Of a DNA stretch of 35,916 nucleotides, positions 24,726-31,334 are shown piece by piece (the stretch's first letter is position 1; each line of letters opens with the position of its first letter). The notes below the pieces were generated by a model, which saw only the letters and a program-made list of their open reading frames with translations, did no database searches and was not told the DNA's origin. Origin of the DNA: an uncultured Clostridium sp. (GTDB lineage Bacteria > Bacillota > Clostridia > TANB77 > CAG-508); contig CAKNPW010000019.1 of assembly GCA_930990555.1 (NCBI GenBank), positions 1 to 35,916 on the forward strand. Reading direction: 5' to 3'. The translations under genes were made by a program, and so were the position numbers.

Positions 24726-24731
24726 AAAGTA

Positions 24732-24759
24732 TTGTATCTTTTAATTAGTTTAGTATAAG
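24732..24759 (+). promoter_or_regulatory. Promoter of htrA
   Basis: TTGTAT (24732-24737), 16 bases, TATAAG (24754-24759), about 25 nt before the start codon. A moderately good sigma-A site, fitting a promoter that depends on an activator. Confidence 0.6.
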
Positions 24760-24783
24760 ATAATAAAAATGGAGGTAATTTTA

Positions 24784-26016
24784 ATGGAAGAAAATAGTCA
24801 AAAAAAAGTCGAAAATAAGAAATTTAATTTTCCACAAAAAAATAACAAGGCTTTTAAAGAAAAGGGAAAAACTGGTTTTGGGAAAAGTGTTTTAATTCCG
24901 TTTTGTTCAGGCGTTATAGGAGCTGCTTTAGTTGTAGGGGTTTGTTTTGGAATACCAACAATTAGAGATGACATAATGGGATCAAAATCAAGTAGTTCAA
25001 GTACTAGCACACAATCTGTTGGCACACAAAATTTAGTTTCTTTGTCAGCTTATTCTGATACAGCAACAAATGTGGCTGCAAAAGTATTACCATCAATAGT
25101 TGGAATTAAAGTACAATATACTGTTAATTCTATATTTAGTGGTTCACAAGCTGCAACTGCCGAAGGTTCTGGAATTATACTTAGTGAGGATGGATATATT
25201 TTAACTAATAACCATGTTGTTAGTTCAAGTGATTCTTCATCTTATTATGCTGTTTCTGAAGCAACAAAAATTACAGTAACATTGTATAATGATACAACCG
25301 AATATGAAGCAAAAGTTATTGGAACAGACTCACAAACAGATTTAGCTGTTATTAAAATAGATAAAAATAACTTAACTCCTGCTGAATTAGGCGATTCAAG
25401 TAGTGTAGTAGTTGGTGAATTTGCAATGGCAATAGGTAATCCTTTAGGAATGCAAAGCTCTGTAACATCTGGTATCATTAGTGCTGTTAATAGAACTGTA
25501 GCAAGTACAGATGGAAACAACTATAATCTTATTCAAACAGATGCTGCTATAAATTCTGGTAATAGTGGTGGTGCATTAGTAAACAGTGAAGGTAAAGTTA
25601 TTGGTATAAATACATTAAAATTAAATGGAACTGGTGTTGAAGGTATGGGATTTGCAATTCCAATAGATTCTGCAAAACCAATATTTGAGCAATTAATCTC
25701 TAATGGAAAAGTTTCAAGACCATATATAGGATTAACAGGTAGAGATTTAAATGAACAAACAGCAAAAGCAAATAATTTAGTAGAAGGTATTTATGTTGTT
25801 TCGGTTGAACCATTCTGTGCAGCAGAAAAAGCTGGTATAAAAGCTGGTGATGTTATAGTCGGAATAGACGGTACTTCTATAACTACTATGGATGAATTAA
25901 ATAATATCAAAAACCAACATCAAATTGGTGATGAAGTTACTTTAAAAATAAACAGAAATGGTAAAGAAATGGATATAAAAGTCACATTACAAGAACAACC
26001 TTCAGAAAATAATTAA
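24784..26016 (+). CDS. htrA: HtrA-type serine protease, membrane anchored
   Basis: A 410-residue S1C protease that degrades misfolded exported proteins at the outer face of the membrane. There is a cytoplasmic basic N-terminus, one hydrophobic segment (about 36-60), a Ser/Thr linker, then the protease domain with triad H144 (LTNNHVV), D186 (TDLAVIK) and S261 (GNSGGAL). A single PDZ domain (about 310-400, PYIGLTGRDL to KINRNGKEMDI) follows. The ATG at 24784 is preferred to one 15 nt earlier because GGAGG lies between them. TTTTCACA boxes upstream suggest envelope-stress control. Confidence 0.93.
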   Translation: MEENSQKKVENKKFNFPQKNNKAFKEKGKTGFGKSVLIPFCSGVIGAALVVGVCFGIPTIRDDIMGSKSSSSSTSTQSVGTQNLVSLSAYSDTATNVAAKVLPSIVGIKVQYTVNSIFSGSQAATAEGSGIILSEDGYILTNNHVVSSSDSSSYYAVSEATKITVTLYNDTTEYEAKVIGTDSQTDLAVIKIDKNNLTPAELGDSSSVVVGEFAMAIGNPLGMQSSVTSGIISAVNRTVASTDGNNYNLIQTDAAINSGNSGGALVNSEGKVIGINTLKLNGTGVEGMGFAIPIDSAKPIFEQLISNGKVSRPYIGLTGRDLNEQTAKANNLVEGIYVVSVEPFCAAEKAGIKAGDVIVGIDGTSITTMDELNNIKNQHQIGDEVTLKINRNGKEMDIKVTLQEQPSENN

Positions 26017-26086
26017 TCCATATTTTTTCAAATATATCACTTTAAGTTCACAAAATGAACAAATTTAATTGGTATATTATAGAGGA

Positions 26087-26119
26087 AGTCAGTAATACTT
26101 ATTACTCCAATTACTGACT
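26087..26119 (+). other. 10-bp hairpin downstream of htrA
   Basis: Perfect inverted repeat AGTCAGTAAT / ATTACTGACT with a 13-nt loop, 70 nt after htrA and about 30 nt before its terminator. It may be part of the 3' UTR; a TATATT box at 26073 could also start a short separate RNA. Confidence 0.45.
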
Positions 26120-26149
26120 GTATGTTTAAAAACATCCCCTTTTATTTTC

Positions 26150-26181
26150 AAAAAAGAAGCACTTGGTAGTGCTTCTTTTTT
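26150..26181 (+). terminator. Terminator of htrA
   Basis: A 14-bp stem AAAAAAGAAGCACT with its complement, 4-nt loop TGGT, ending in a long T-run. Its A-rich left arm would also let it work on the opposite strand for the converging gene. Confidence 0.9.
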
Positions 26182-26232
26182 TATTTAATAATTACTATCG
26201 TTTTACATCTACAGTTATAATTATACAAAGCA

Positions 26233-26279
26233 ATTAAGCCACCATCGAAATATTTAATTCCGTTTAGTGGCCTTAATTT
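26233..26279. repeat. Dispersed 37-bp repeat, copy B, as hairpin
   Basis: Bases 26235-26271 match copy A at 389-425 at 31 of 37 positions. Here the flanks extend into a hairpin with AATTAAG / CTTAATT outside and CCAC / GTGG inside (11 pairs, one bulge). It ends 5 nt before the stop codon of the converging DUF4163-type gene. Confidence 0.6.
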
Positions 26280-26284
26280 ATTTT

Positions 26285-27124
26285 TTAAAATATTATTATA
26301 TCTGTTACATCTGTATTGCTAGAATTTCCATATGCATAAATAACATATACATTATTATTTTCATCAATAAAAAAGTTTGTTATATTTTCTACATCATATC
26401 TATCACTTCTTAAGTCTCTTATATAAACAGAATATCCTAATTGTTGTAATGCTTTAGCCTCTTCTTGCTTTCCTTGCATTTGCCTTTTTATTTTATCTTG
26501 CACTGTAGTAGTATCAAGATTTTTAAGTTGCATAATATCTGAAAATTCTACTTTTTTCATTTCTTTTATATTATAGCAATATGTTTGTATAATAACTCTT
26601 TGTGGATTGCTTCCTTCTTTTAAAGTTGATCTTATAACTATTGATAAAATATTATTATTCAAATAAGCTTCATAATCCACTGAATATACCGACCTATTCG
26701 CTCCACCATTTAGTATACTTTCTGCTTTATCTTGAAATATTTTTTTAATGTCTTCATTATATGATTTTATTTCTTCAGAATTTATATTAAGCATTGGTAT
26801 TTTTACATCAATTTCATAATTTCCTGAATTTACTTCTGTTTTCTCATAATCTGTATATACATAATCTTTGTCTGCATTTATTTTTTCAGTCTCTTCTGAT
26901 GTGTTTGTATTATTAAATGAGTTTTGAAACACATCGTCAAAATTATCTACTAAATTTGTTTCTATCATTCCTGTATTACTTAAACTATTATCAGCTAAAT
27001 TTTCTTCATCCTGAATATTAGGATTCATAACATAATACAAAGCTTCTAAAATAGATATTATACATACAATAATTATGAGAATAAAGCAAAATATTTGACT
27101 TTTTGGTAACTTTATTTTTCTCAT
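26285..27124 (-). CDS. Membrane-anchored DUF4163/DUF3298-type protein
   Basis: A 279-residue protein with a short basic N-terminus, one hydrophobic segment (about 10-32), an acidic Asn/Ser linker, and an extracellular domain. The region YEIDVKIPMLNINSEEIKSY and the end VENITNFFIDENNNVYVIYA resemble the paired DUF4163 and DUF3298 domains found in RsiV-type anti-sigma factors and the PdaC group. No sigma-factor gene is adjacent and the N-terminal anti-sigma part is missing, so a role in signalling is not supported. Function unknown; possibly cell-wall associated. Confidence 0.7.
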   Translation of the reverse strand: MRKIKLPKSQIFCFILIIIVCIISILEALYYVMNPNIQDEENLADNSLSNTGMIETNLVDNFDDVFQNSFNNTNTSEETEKINADKDYVYTDYEKTEVNSGNYEIDVKIPMLNINSEEIKSYNEDIKKIFQDKAESILNGGANRSVYSVDYEAYLNNNILSIVIRSTLKEGSNPQRVIIQTYCYNIKEMKKVEFSDIMQLKNLDTTTVQDKIKRQMQGKQEEAKALQQLGYSVYIRDLRSDRYDVENITNFFIDENNNVYVIYAYGNSSNTDVTDIIIF

Positions 27125-27151
27125 ATGTACTCCTTTTCTAACTTACAACTA

Positions 27152-27180
27152 ATTATAACATTTAGGTATATAATTTTCAA
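27152..27180 (-). promoter_or_regulatory. Promoter of the DUF4163-type gene
   Basis: TTGAAA (27175-27180), 17 bases, TATAAT (27152-27157) on the minus strand, with the start codon about 28 nt downstream and AAGGAG in between. Confidence 0.75.
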
Positions 27181-27202
27181 CTTTTTTAAACAGATATATT
27201 GT

Positions 27203-27230
27203 TTGAAATCATTGACTATTGTGGTATAAT
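27203..27230 (+). promoter_or_regulatory. Promoter of clpE-like gene
   Basis: TTGAAA (27203-27208), 16 bases, TATAAT (27225-27230). Two heptads, TTTGAAA (27202-27208) and ATTGACT (27211-27217), overlap the -35 and the spacer and look like a degenerate CtsR operator (TTTGACC repeats), but the gap is 2 nt rather than the usual 3. Confidence 0.6.
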
Positions 27231-27299
27231 AATATAGTATTATATATATTGTATAAACTATATATTAATAAAAATTTTCGATAAAGGAGAACTTAATTA

Positions 27300-29657
27300 A
27301 TGATTTGTTCAGAATGCAAAAAAAATACTGCAATCATATTTATAAATTCTATAGACAAGGATGGTAAAGAATCATTAAAAGGATTATGTTATGATTGTGC
27401 AAAGAAAAAAGGAATTGATCCATTAGATGTTATTGCAAAACAAAATAACATTTTAAATAATAATATAAACAATAATAATATGTCTAGTCAAATTGAATCT
27501 CTATTTAAAGATTTATCAAAAAATTTGAATTTAGAATCATTAAATTTAGTTAATTTAGGAAATGATTCTTCAGATACTGATGATGATTCTGCAGACAAAA
27601 ATATAAATGGTGTACCACTAGAATCATTATTTGCTGGTTTTATAACTCCTAACAATGATTCTGGCGAATCTGAAAATAGCAATACTAAACAGCAAAGGAA
27701 AAATTCTAAGAATAGGAAAAAGAAAAGAAAATTCTTAGATTCATATGGTACAAATTTAACTCAAAAAGCTAAAAATAATGAATTAGACAATGTAATTGGA
27801 AGAAACAAAGAAATTGAAAGGATGATTCAAATTCTAAATAGAAGGTCAAAAAATAACCCTTGTCTAATTGGTGAACCAGGAGTTGGTAAAACAGCTTTAG
27901 CTCAAGGTCTTGCTATAAAAATTGCAAACAAAGAAGTGCCACCAAAATTACTAGATAAAGAAGTTTATTTAATAGATATGACTGCTTTAATTGCAGGAAC
28001 TCAATTTAGAGGACAATTCGAAGCAAGAATTAAATCTTTAGTAGATGAGTGTAAAGATTTAGGTAATATCATATTAGTAATAGATGAAATTCATAATATT
28101 ATTGGTGCTGGTGATGCAGATCATTCTATGAATGCTGCTAATATTTTAAAACCTTCTTTAGCAAATGGTGAAATTCAACTAATTGGTACAACTACATTAA
28201 AAGAATATAGAAAATATATAGAAAAAGATTCCGCTTTAGAAAGAAGATTTCAACCAATTATTGTTCAAGAACCTACAATTCAAGATACAGTTGAAATTCT
28301 TGAAGGAATAAAACAGTATTATGAAAAATTTCATGGAGTAAAAATTTCTAAAGACGTTATAGAAAAAACAGTTTCTATGTCTGAAAAATATATACATGAT
28401 AGATTTTTGCCAGACAAAGCAATCGATATATTGGATGAAGCTTGTTCTAGAATTAATTTAAATAATCAAGACCTATTTAAATTACAAGTTTTAAAAAAGA
28501 GATTGCAAGAAATAAAAGATGAACAAGAAGAAATTGCTGCTGAAAGTGCAAAAGCTACTAACGAAAATGATTCTAATCAAGATTACGAAAAAGCAGCAAA
28601 ATTAAAGGCAACAGAATGTTCAATTAGTCAGGAAATAGAAGATATTCAAAATAATCTTACGATTCCAAATTTAACTGTTCAAGATATTGCACAAGTTATA
28701 GAAAGTTGGACAAAAATTCCTGTAACAAAAATAACAGAAGCTGAAACAGATAAGCTATTAAATTTAGAAAAAAATCTTCATACTAGAATAATTGGACAAA
28801 ACGAAGCTGTAAATAGCGTTGCACGTGCCATAAGAAGAAACCGTGCAGGACTAAAAAGTACTAAAAGACCACCATCTTTTATCTTTGTTGGACCTACAGG
28901 TGTTGGTAAAACAGAACTTGCTAAATCATTAGCATACGAAATGTTTGGTAATGAAGAAATGATTATACGAATTGACATGTCTGAATATATGGAAAGTAAT
29001 TCTACATCAAAGTTAATTGGTTCACCTCCAGGATATGTTGGTTATGATGATGCCGGTCAATTAACTGAAAAAGTAAAAAGACAACCATACTCAATTGTTC
29101 TTTTCGATGAAATAGAAAAGGCTCATCCAGACGTATTTAATTTATTATTGCAAATACTAGATGATGGTAGACTTACAGATTCACAAGGTAATACAGTAAG
29201 TTTTGAAAACACAATTATAATAATGACTTCTAACGTTGGCTCTAATGCTAATGTAAATTCAATTGGATTTAATTCATCAAAAACATTCAATAAAGAAAAA
29301 ATAGAATCTAGTCTTAGAGAAACATTTAGACCAGAATTTTTAAATAGAGTAGATGAGATTGTTATTTTTGATAGTTTAACTGAAAATGAATTAATTCAAA
29401 TTGTTGATATAATGCTTGCTGATACAAGTAAAGCTCTTGCAGATAAAAATATTAGTCTAATTGTAAGTGACGAGGCAAAAAAATATTTAATGGAAAAAGG
29501 AACAGACTTAAAATATGGTGCAAGACCTTTAAGAAGAGCTATTCAACGATATATCGAAGATGAATTAGCAGAAAAAGTATTAAGACAAGAAATAAATAGT
29601 GGCAATACCGTAAAAGTATATTTAGAAAATAACGAATTAAAATTTACAATACTATAA
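27300..29657 (+). CDS. clpE: ClpE-like Hsp100 ATPase
   Basis: A 785-residue AAA+ unfoldase, probably partner of ClpP in degrading damaged proteins. The N-terminus is a zinc finger with two CXXC pairs (CSEC at 3-6, CYDC near 30), as in ClpE and McsA; the double Clp-N repeat of ClpC is absent. After a low-complexity Asn/Ser/Asp linker (about 50-145) come AAA domain 1 (Walker A GEPGVGKT near 190, VIDEIH near 260), a coiled-coil middle segment with a UVR-like stretch, and AAA domain 2 (GPTGVGKTE near 530, LFDEIEKAHPD near 600). It is co-transcribed with pgsA. Confidence 0.88.
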   Translation: MICSECKKNTAIIFINSIDKDGKESLKGLCYDCAKKKGIDPLDVIAKQNNILNNNINNNNMSSQIESLFKDLSKNLNLESLNLVNLGNDSSDTDDDSADKNINGVPLESLFAGFITPNNDSGESENSNTKQQRKNSKNRKKKRKFLDSYGTNLTQKAKNNELDNVIGRNKEIERMIQILNRRSKNNPCLIGEPGVGKTALAQGLAIKIANKEVPPKLLDKEVYLIDMTALIAGTQFRGQFEARIKSLVDECKDLGNIILVIDEIHNIIGAGDADHSMNAANILKPSLANGEIQLIGTTTLKEYRKYIEKDSALERRFQPIIVQEPTIQDTVEILEGIKQYYEKFHGVKISKDVIEKTVSMSEKYIHDRFLPDKAIDILDEACSRINLNNQDLFKLQVLKKRLQEIKDEQEEIAAESAKATNENDSNQDYEKAAKLKATECSISQEIEDIQNNLTIPNLTVQDIAQVIESWTKIPVTKITEAETDKLLNLEKNLHTRIIGQNEAVNSVARAIRRNRAGLKSTKRPPSFIFVGPTGVGKTELAKSLAYEMFGNEEMIIRIDMSEYMESNSTSKLIGSPPGYVGYDDAGQLTEKVKRQPYSIVLFDEIEKAHPDVFNLLLQILDDGRLTDSQGNTVSFENTIIIMTSNVGSNANVNSIGFNSSKTFNKEKIESSLRETFRPEFLNRVDEIVIFDSLTENELIQIVDIMLADTSKALADKNISLIVSDEAKKYLMEKGTDLKYGARPLRRAIQRYIEDELAEKVLRQEINSGNTVKVYLENNELKFTIL

Positions 29658-29680
29658 ATGTATTTAATGGAGGACTATAA

Positions 29681-30280
29681 ATGAAAAAAATTGCTAGACA
29701 AATTCCTAATATATTAACAATATTTAGATTTATACTTATCCCATTTATTGTAATTAACTTAGCATATGATTCATATATTGCAGCTTTTATTATCTTTACA
29801 ATATCAGGTCTAACAGATATTTTAGATGGATTTATTGCAAGAAAATATAACTTTATAACTAATTTTGGAAAATTAATTGATCCGTTGGCAGATAAGTGTA
29901 CACAAGTAATAACTTTAGGAACATTAGCTATAAAAGATATAATACCTATGTGGATAATTATTATAGTTATTTTAAAGGAATTTATAATGGTTGCAGGAGC
30001 TTCTTTCCTTTACGGAAAAGAATTAGTTGTTTCTAGTAGATGGTATGGAAAACTTGCTACAGTATTATTCTATATAGCTATTGTATGTTCATTGTTTATA
30101 AAACAATTTGATTTTTCATTCGACTTTAGTATATACATTTATTACTTAGCTTTAATTTCTACTATCTTTTCTTTAATTATGTATATAAAGGCTTTTTATA
30201 TGCAAGGATACTTGAAAAAGGAAAACTTAAAAATAAATGAACAATTTGTAGATAAAACAAAAGACAGTCCTAAAAAATAG
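29681..30280 (+). CDS. pgsA: CDP-diacylglycerol-glycerol-3-phosphate 3-phosphatidyltransferase
   Basis: A 199-residue membrane enzyme making phosphatidylglycerophosphate, the first step to phosphatidylglycerol. The CDP-alcohol phosphatidyltransferase motif is complete: SGLTDILDGFIAR, then GKLIDPLADK, giving the DG..AR...G...D...D pattern. Several hydrophobic segments follow. It starts IARQIPNILTIFRF, typical of PgsA. The gene lies 23 nt after the ClpE-like gene with GGAGG before its ATG, and its stop codon falls in the loop side of the terminator. Confidence 0.95.
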   Translation: MKKIARQIPNILTIFRFILIPFIVINLAYDSYIAAFIIFTISGLTDILDGFIARKYNFITNFGKLIDPLADKCTQVITLGTLAIKDIIPMWIIIIVILKEFIMVAGASFLYGKELVVSSRWYGKLATVLFYIAIVCSLFIKQFDFSFDFSIYIYYLALISTIFSLIMYIKAFYMQGYLKKENLKINEQFVDKTKDSPKK

Positions 30281-30291
30281 GTCTGTCTTTT
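30259..30291 (+). terminator. Terminator of clpE-pgsA
   Basis: AAAAGACAG / CTGTCTTTT with one T-T mismatch then CCTA / TAGG around a 5-nt A loop: 13 pairs and a T-rich tail. The pgsA stop is inside it, and the converging BofC-like gene ends 4 nt later. Confidence 0.85.
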
Positions 30292-30294
30292 CTT

Positions 30295-30885
30295 CTACTC
30301 GAAATCTTCTATTGTACTATTTAAATTTTCTTTACCATAGATTTGTATTCCATCTCTTAAATTTATTTTATCTGTCTCTGGTAAATAGTCCGTTGAAATT
30401 CCTGTATTTTGATATATTTCTTCTGTTCCGTCTTCTAAAACTTTATAAATAATAATATTACCATTTTCATCTCTTACAATATAGTGCTCATCACATTGCC
30501 CTTCCTCTTCTTTTATTAAAACTATTTTATTATTATCAAAACTTTCTATTTTATAATCTGGATATAATTCTTTCACTTCTTCCTTTGTTTTATTTACCAT
30601 ATCACTAGTAACTTCTCTTACTTTTTCTGTTGTATGACCACATTTTTTATAATAATTTTTTATTATTAGTTCCGCATTTGGTGATACTTTTGTTTCTGTG
30701 GCACTTACTTTTAACTCATTTACTTCTTGTTCAATTTCATTATTTTCGTAAATACATTCATCTGTCACTTTTTCTTCTTCTTTTGCCAATTTATCATATT
30801 TTATATTTTGATATACTACAGCACTTGTTAATATTAACAATGCTATTGTACATATTGATATTATAACTATTTTAAATTTGCTCAT
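30295..30885 (-). CDS. BofC C-terminal-domain-like membrane protein
   Basis: A 196-residue protein with one N-terminal hydrophobic segment (about 5-25), a Glu-rich linker, and an extracytoplasmic domain. The last part, from EHYIVRDENGNIIIYKVLED to STDYLPETDKINLRDGI, resembles the BofC C-terminal domain of clostridial proteins. In Bacillus BofC tunes the SpoIVB protease in sigma-K control. In Clostridia such proteins are widespread and their role is less clear. GGAG precedes the ATG. It is convergent with pgsA and appears to be a single-gene unit. Confidence 0.6.
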   Translation of the reverse strand: MSKFKIVIISICTIALLILTSAVVYQNIKYDKLAKEEEKVTDECIYENNEIEQEVNELKVSATETKVSPNAELIIKNYYKKCGHTTEKVREVTSDMVNKTKEEVKELYPDYKIESFDNNKIVLIKEEEGQCDEHYIVRDENGNIIIYKVLEDGTEEIYQNTGISTDYLPETDKINLRDGIQIYGKENLNSTIEDFE

Positions 30886-30960
30886 AAAAATCTCCTACCT
30901 TCTCTACTGTTTTATATTATTATGTAAAATTATTAGCAAATTTATACATTTTTTATGCAG

Positions 30961-30986
30961 AAAAGAAAAAAAGATGGGCTCCCCAT
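30961..30986 (-). terminator. Terminator of the nlpC/P60-comEC unit
   Basis: On the minus strand ATGGG-GAG-CCCAT is followed by CTTTTTTTCTTTT. The stem is only 5 bp but the U-tract is strong. It lies about 22 nt after the stop of the small relic ORF. Confidence 0.6.
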
Positions 30987-31008
30987 ATTTCTCTCTTCTA
31001 CAAATACT

Positions 31009-31155
31009 TTAGTAATTATTAACTTGTATCAAAAAATATTTATCAAAATCAACCAACTGTTTATAGAAATCTTTAATTTTTCTTTCTATTTTTTTCCATA
31101 AAAATCCTCTAAGTAAAAAGGCTGCCTGAATTTTAAACAATTGTTTTGTATTTAT
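31009..31155 (-). pseudogene. Small ORF lacking a standard start codon
   Basis: A minus-strand frame of 48 codons reads (I)NTKQLFKIQAAFLLRGFL to KYFLIQVNNY, then TAA. GAGG lies 8 nt upstream of codon one, where an ATG would be expected but ATA is found. The first usable start is TTG six codons in, without a site. The residues look protein-like (amphipathic, Lys/Phe-rich), so this may be a small gene whose start has mutated. It may equally be chance. No family recognised. Confidence 0.3.
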
Positions 31156-31232
31156 ATTTCTTACCTCATATTTTTTACTATTTTAATTACATTTTTGTAT
31201 TAAATAATAATATATCTATATAGTCTATATTT

Positions 31233-31334
31233 CTAATATTGTTTAAGCTTACTATTAATCCAAATATGTCCAGCATTGTTTACTTTTATTGTAATTTCTC
31301 CATTTAAATCTGTTCTATATATTTTTGTTCCGTA
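31233..31334 (-). pseudogene. Out-of-frame C-terminal tail of comEC
   Basis: In the frame shifted by one base from comEC the minus strand reads YGTKIYRTDLNGEITIKV, then NNAGHIWINSKLKQY and TAG. GTKIYRTDLNGEI is the usual ending of ComEC-type beta-lactamase-fold domains. Removing one base near 31333-31341 joins it to the main frame as DRLSMYGTKIYRTD and gives a 790-residue protein, so it is the detached end of that gene. Confidence 0.85.

Larger units (their letters stand above)
30886..31232 (-). other. Intergenic region between comEC and BofC-like gene
   Basis: This 347-bp region is very AT-rich. It holds a 48-residue open frame on the minus strand (31009-31155) and a terminator-like stem (30961-30986). 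The part next to the BofC-like gene (30886-30960) carries its ribosome binding site and presumably its promoter, which I could not pick out with confidence. No RNA gene was recognised. Confidence 0.6.

Noticed and set aside
24769..24783. Earlier ATG for htrA
   Set aside because: The ATG overlaps the GGAGG that serves the ATG at 24784.
27211..27230. TTGACT followed by TATAAT upstream of the ClpE-like gene as a promoter pair
   Set aside because: Only 7 bases separate them; TTGAAA at 27203 gives a workable 16-base spacing instead.
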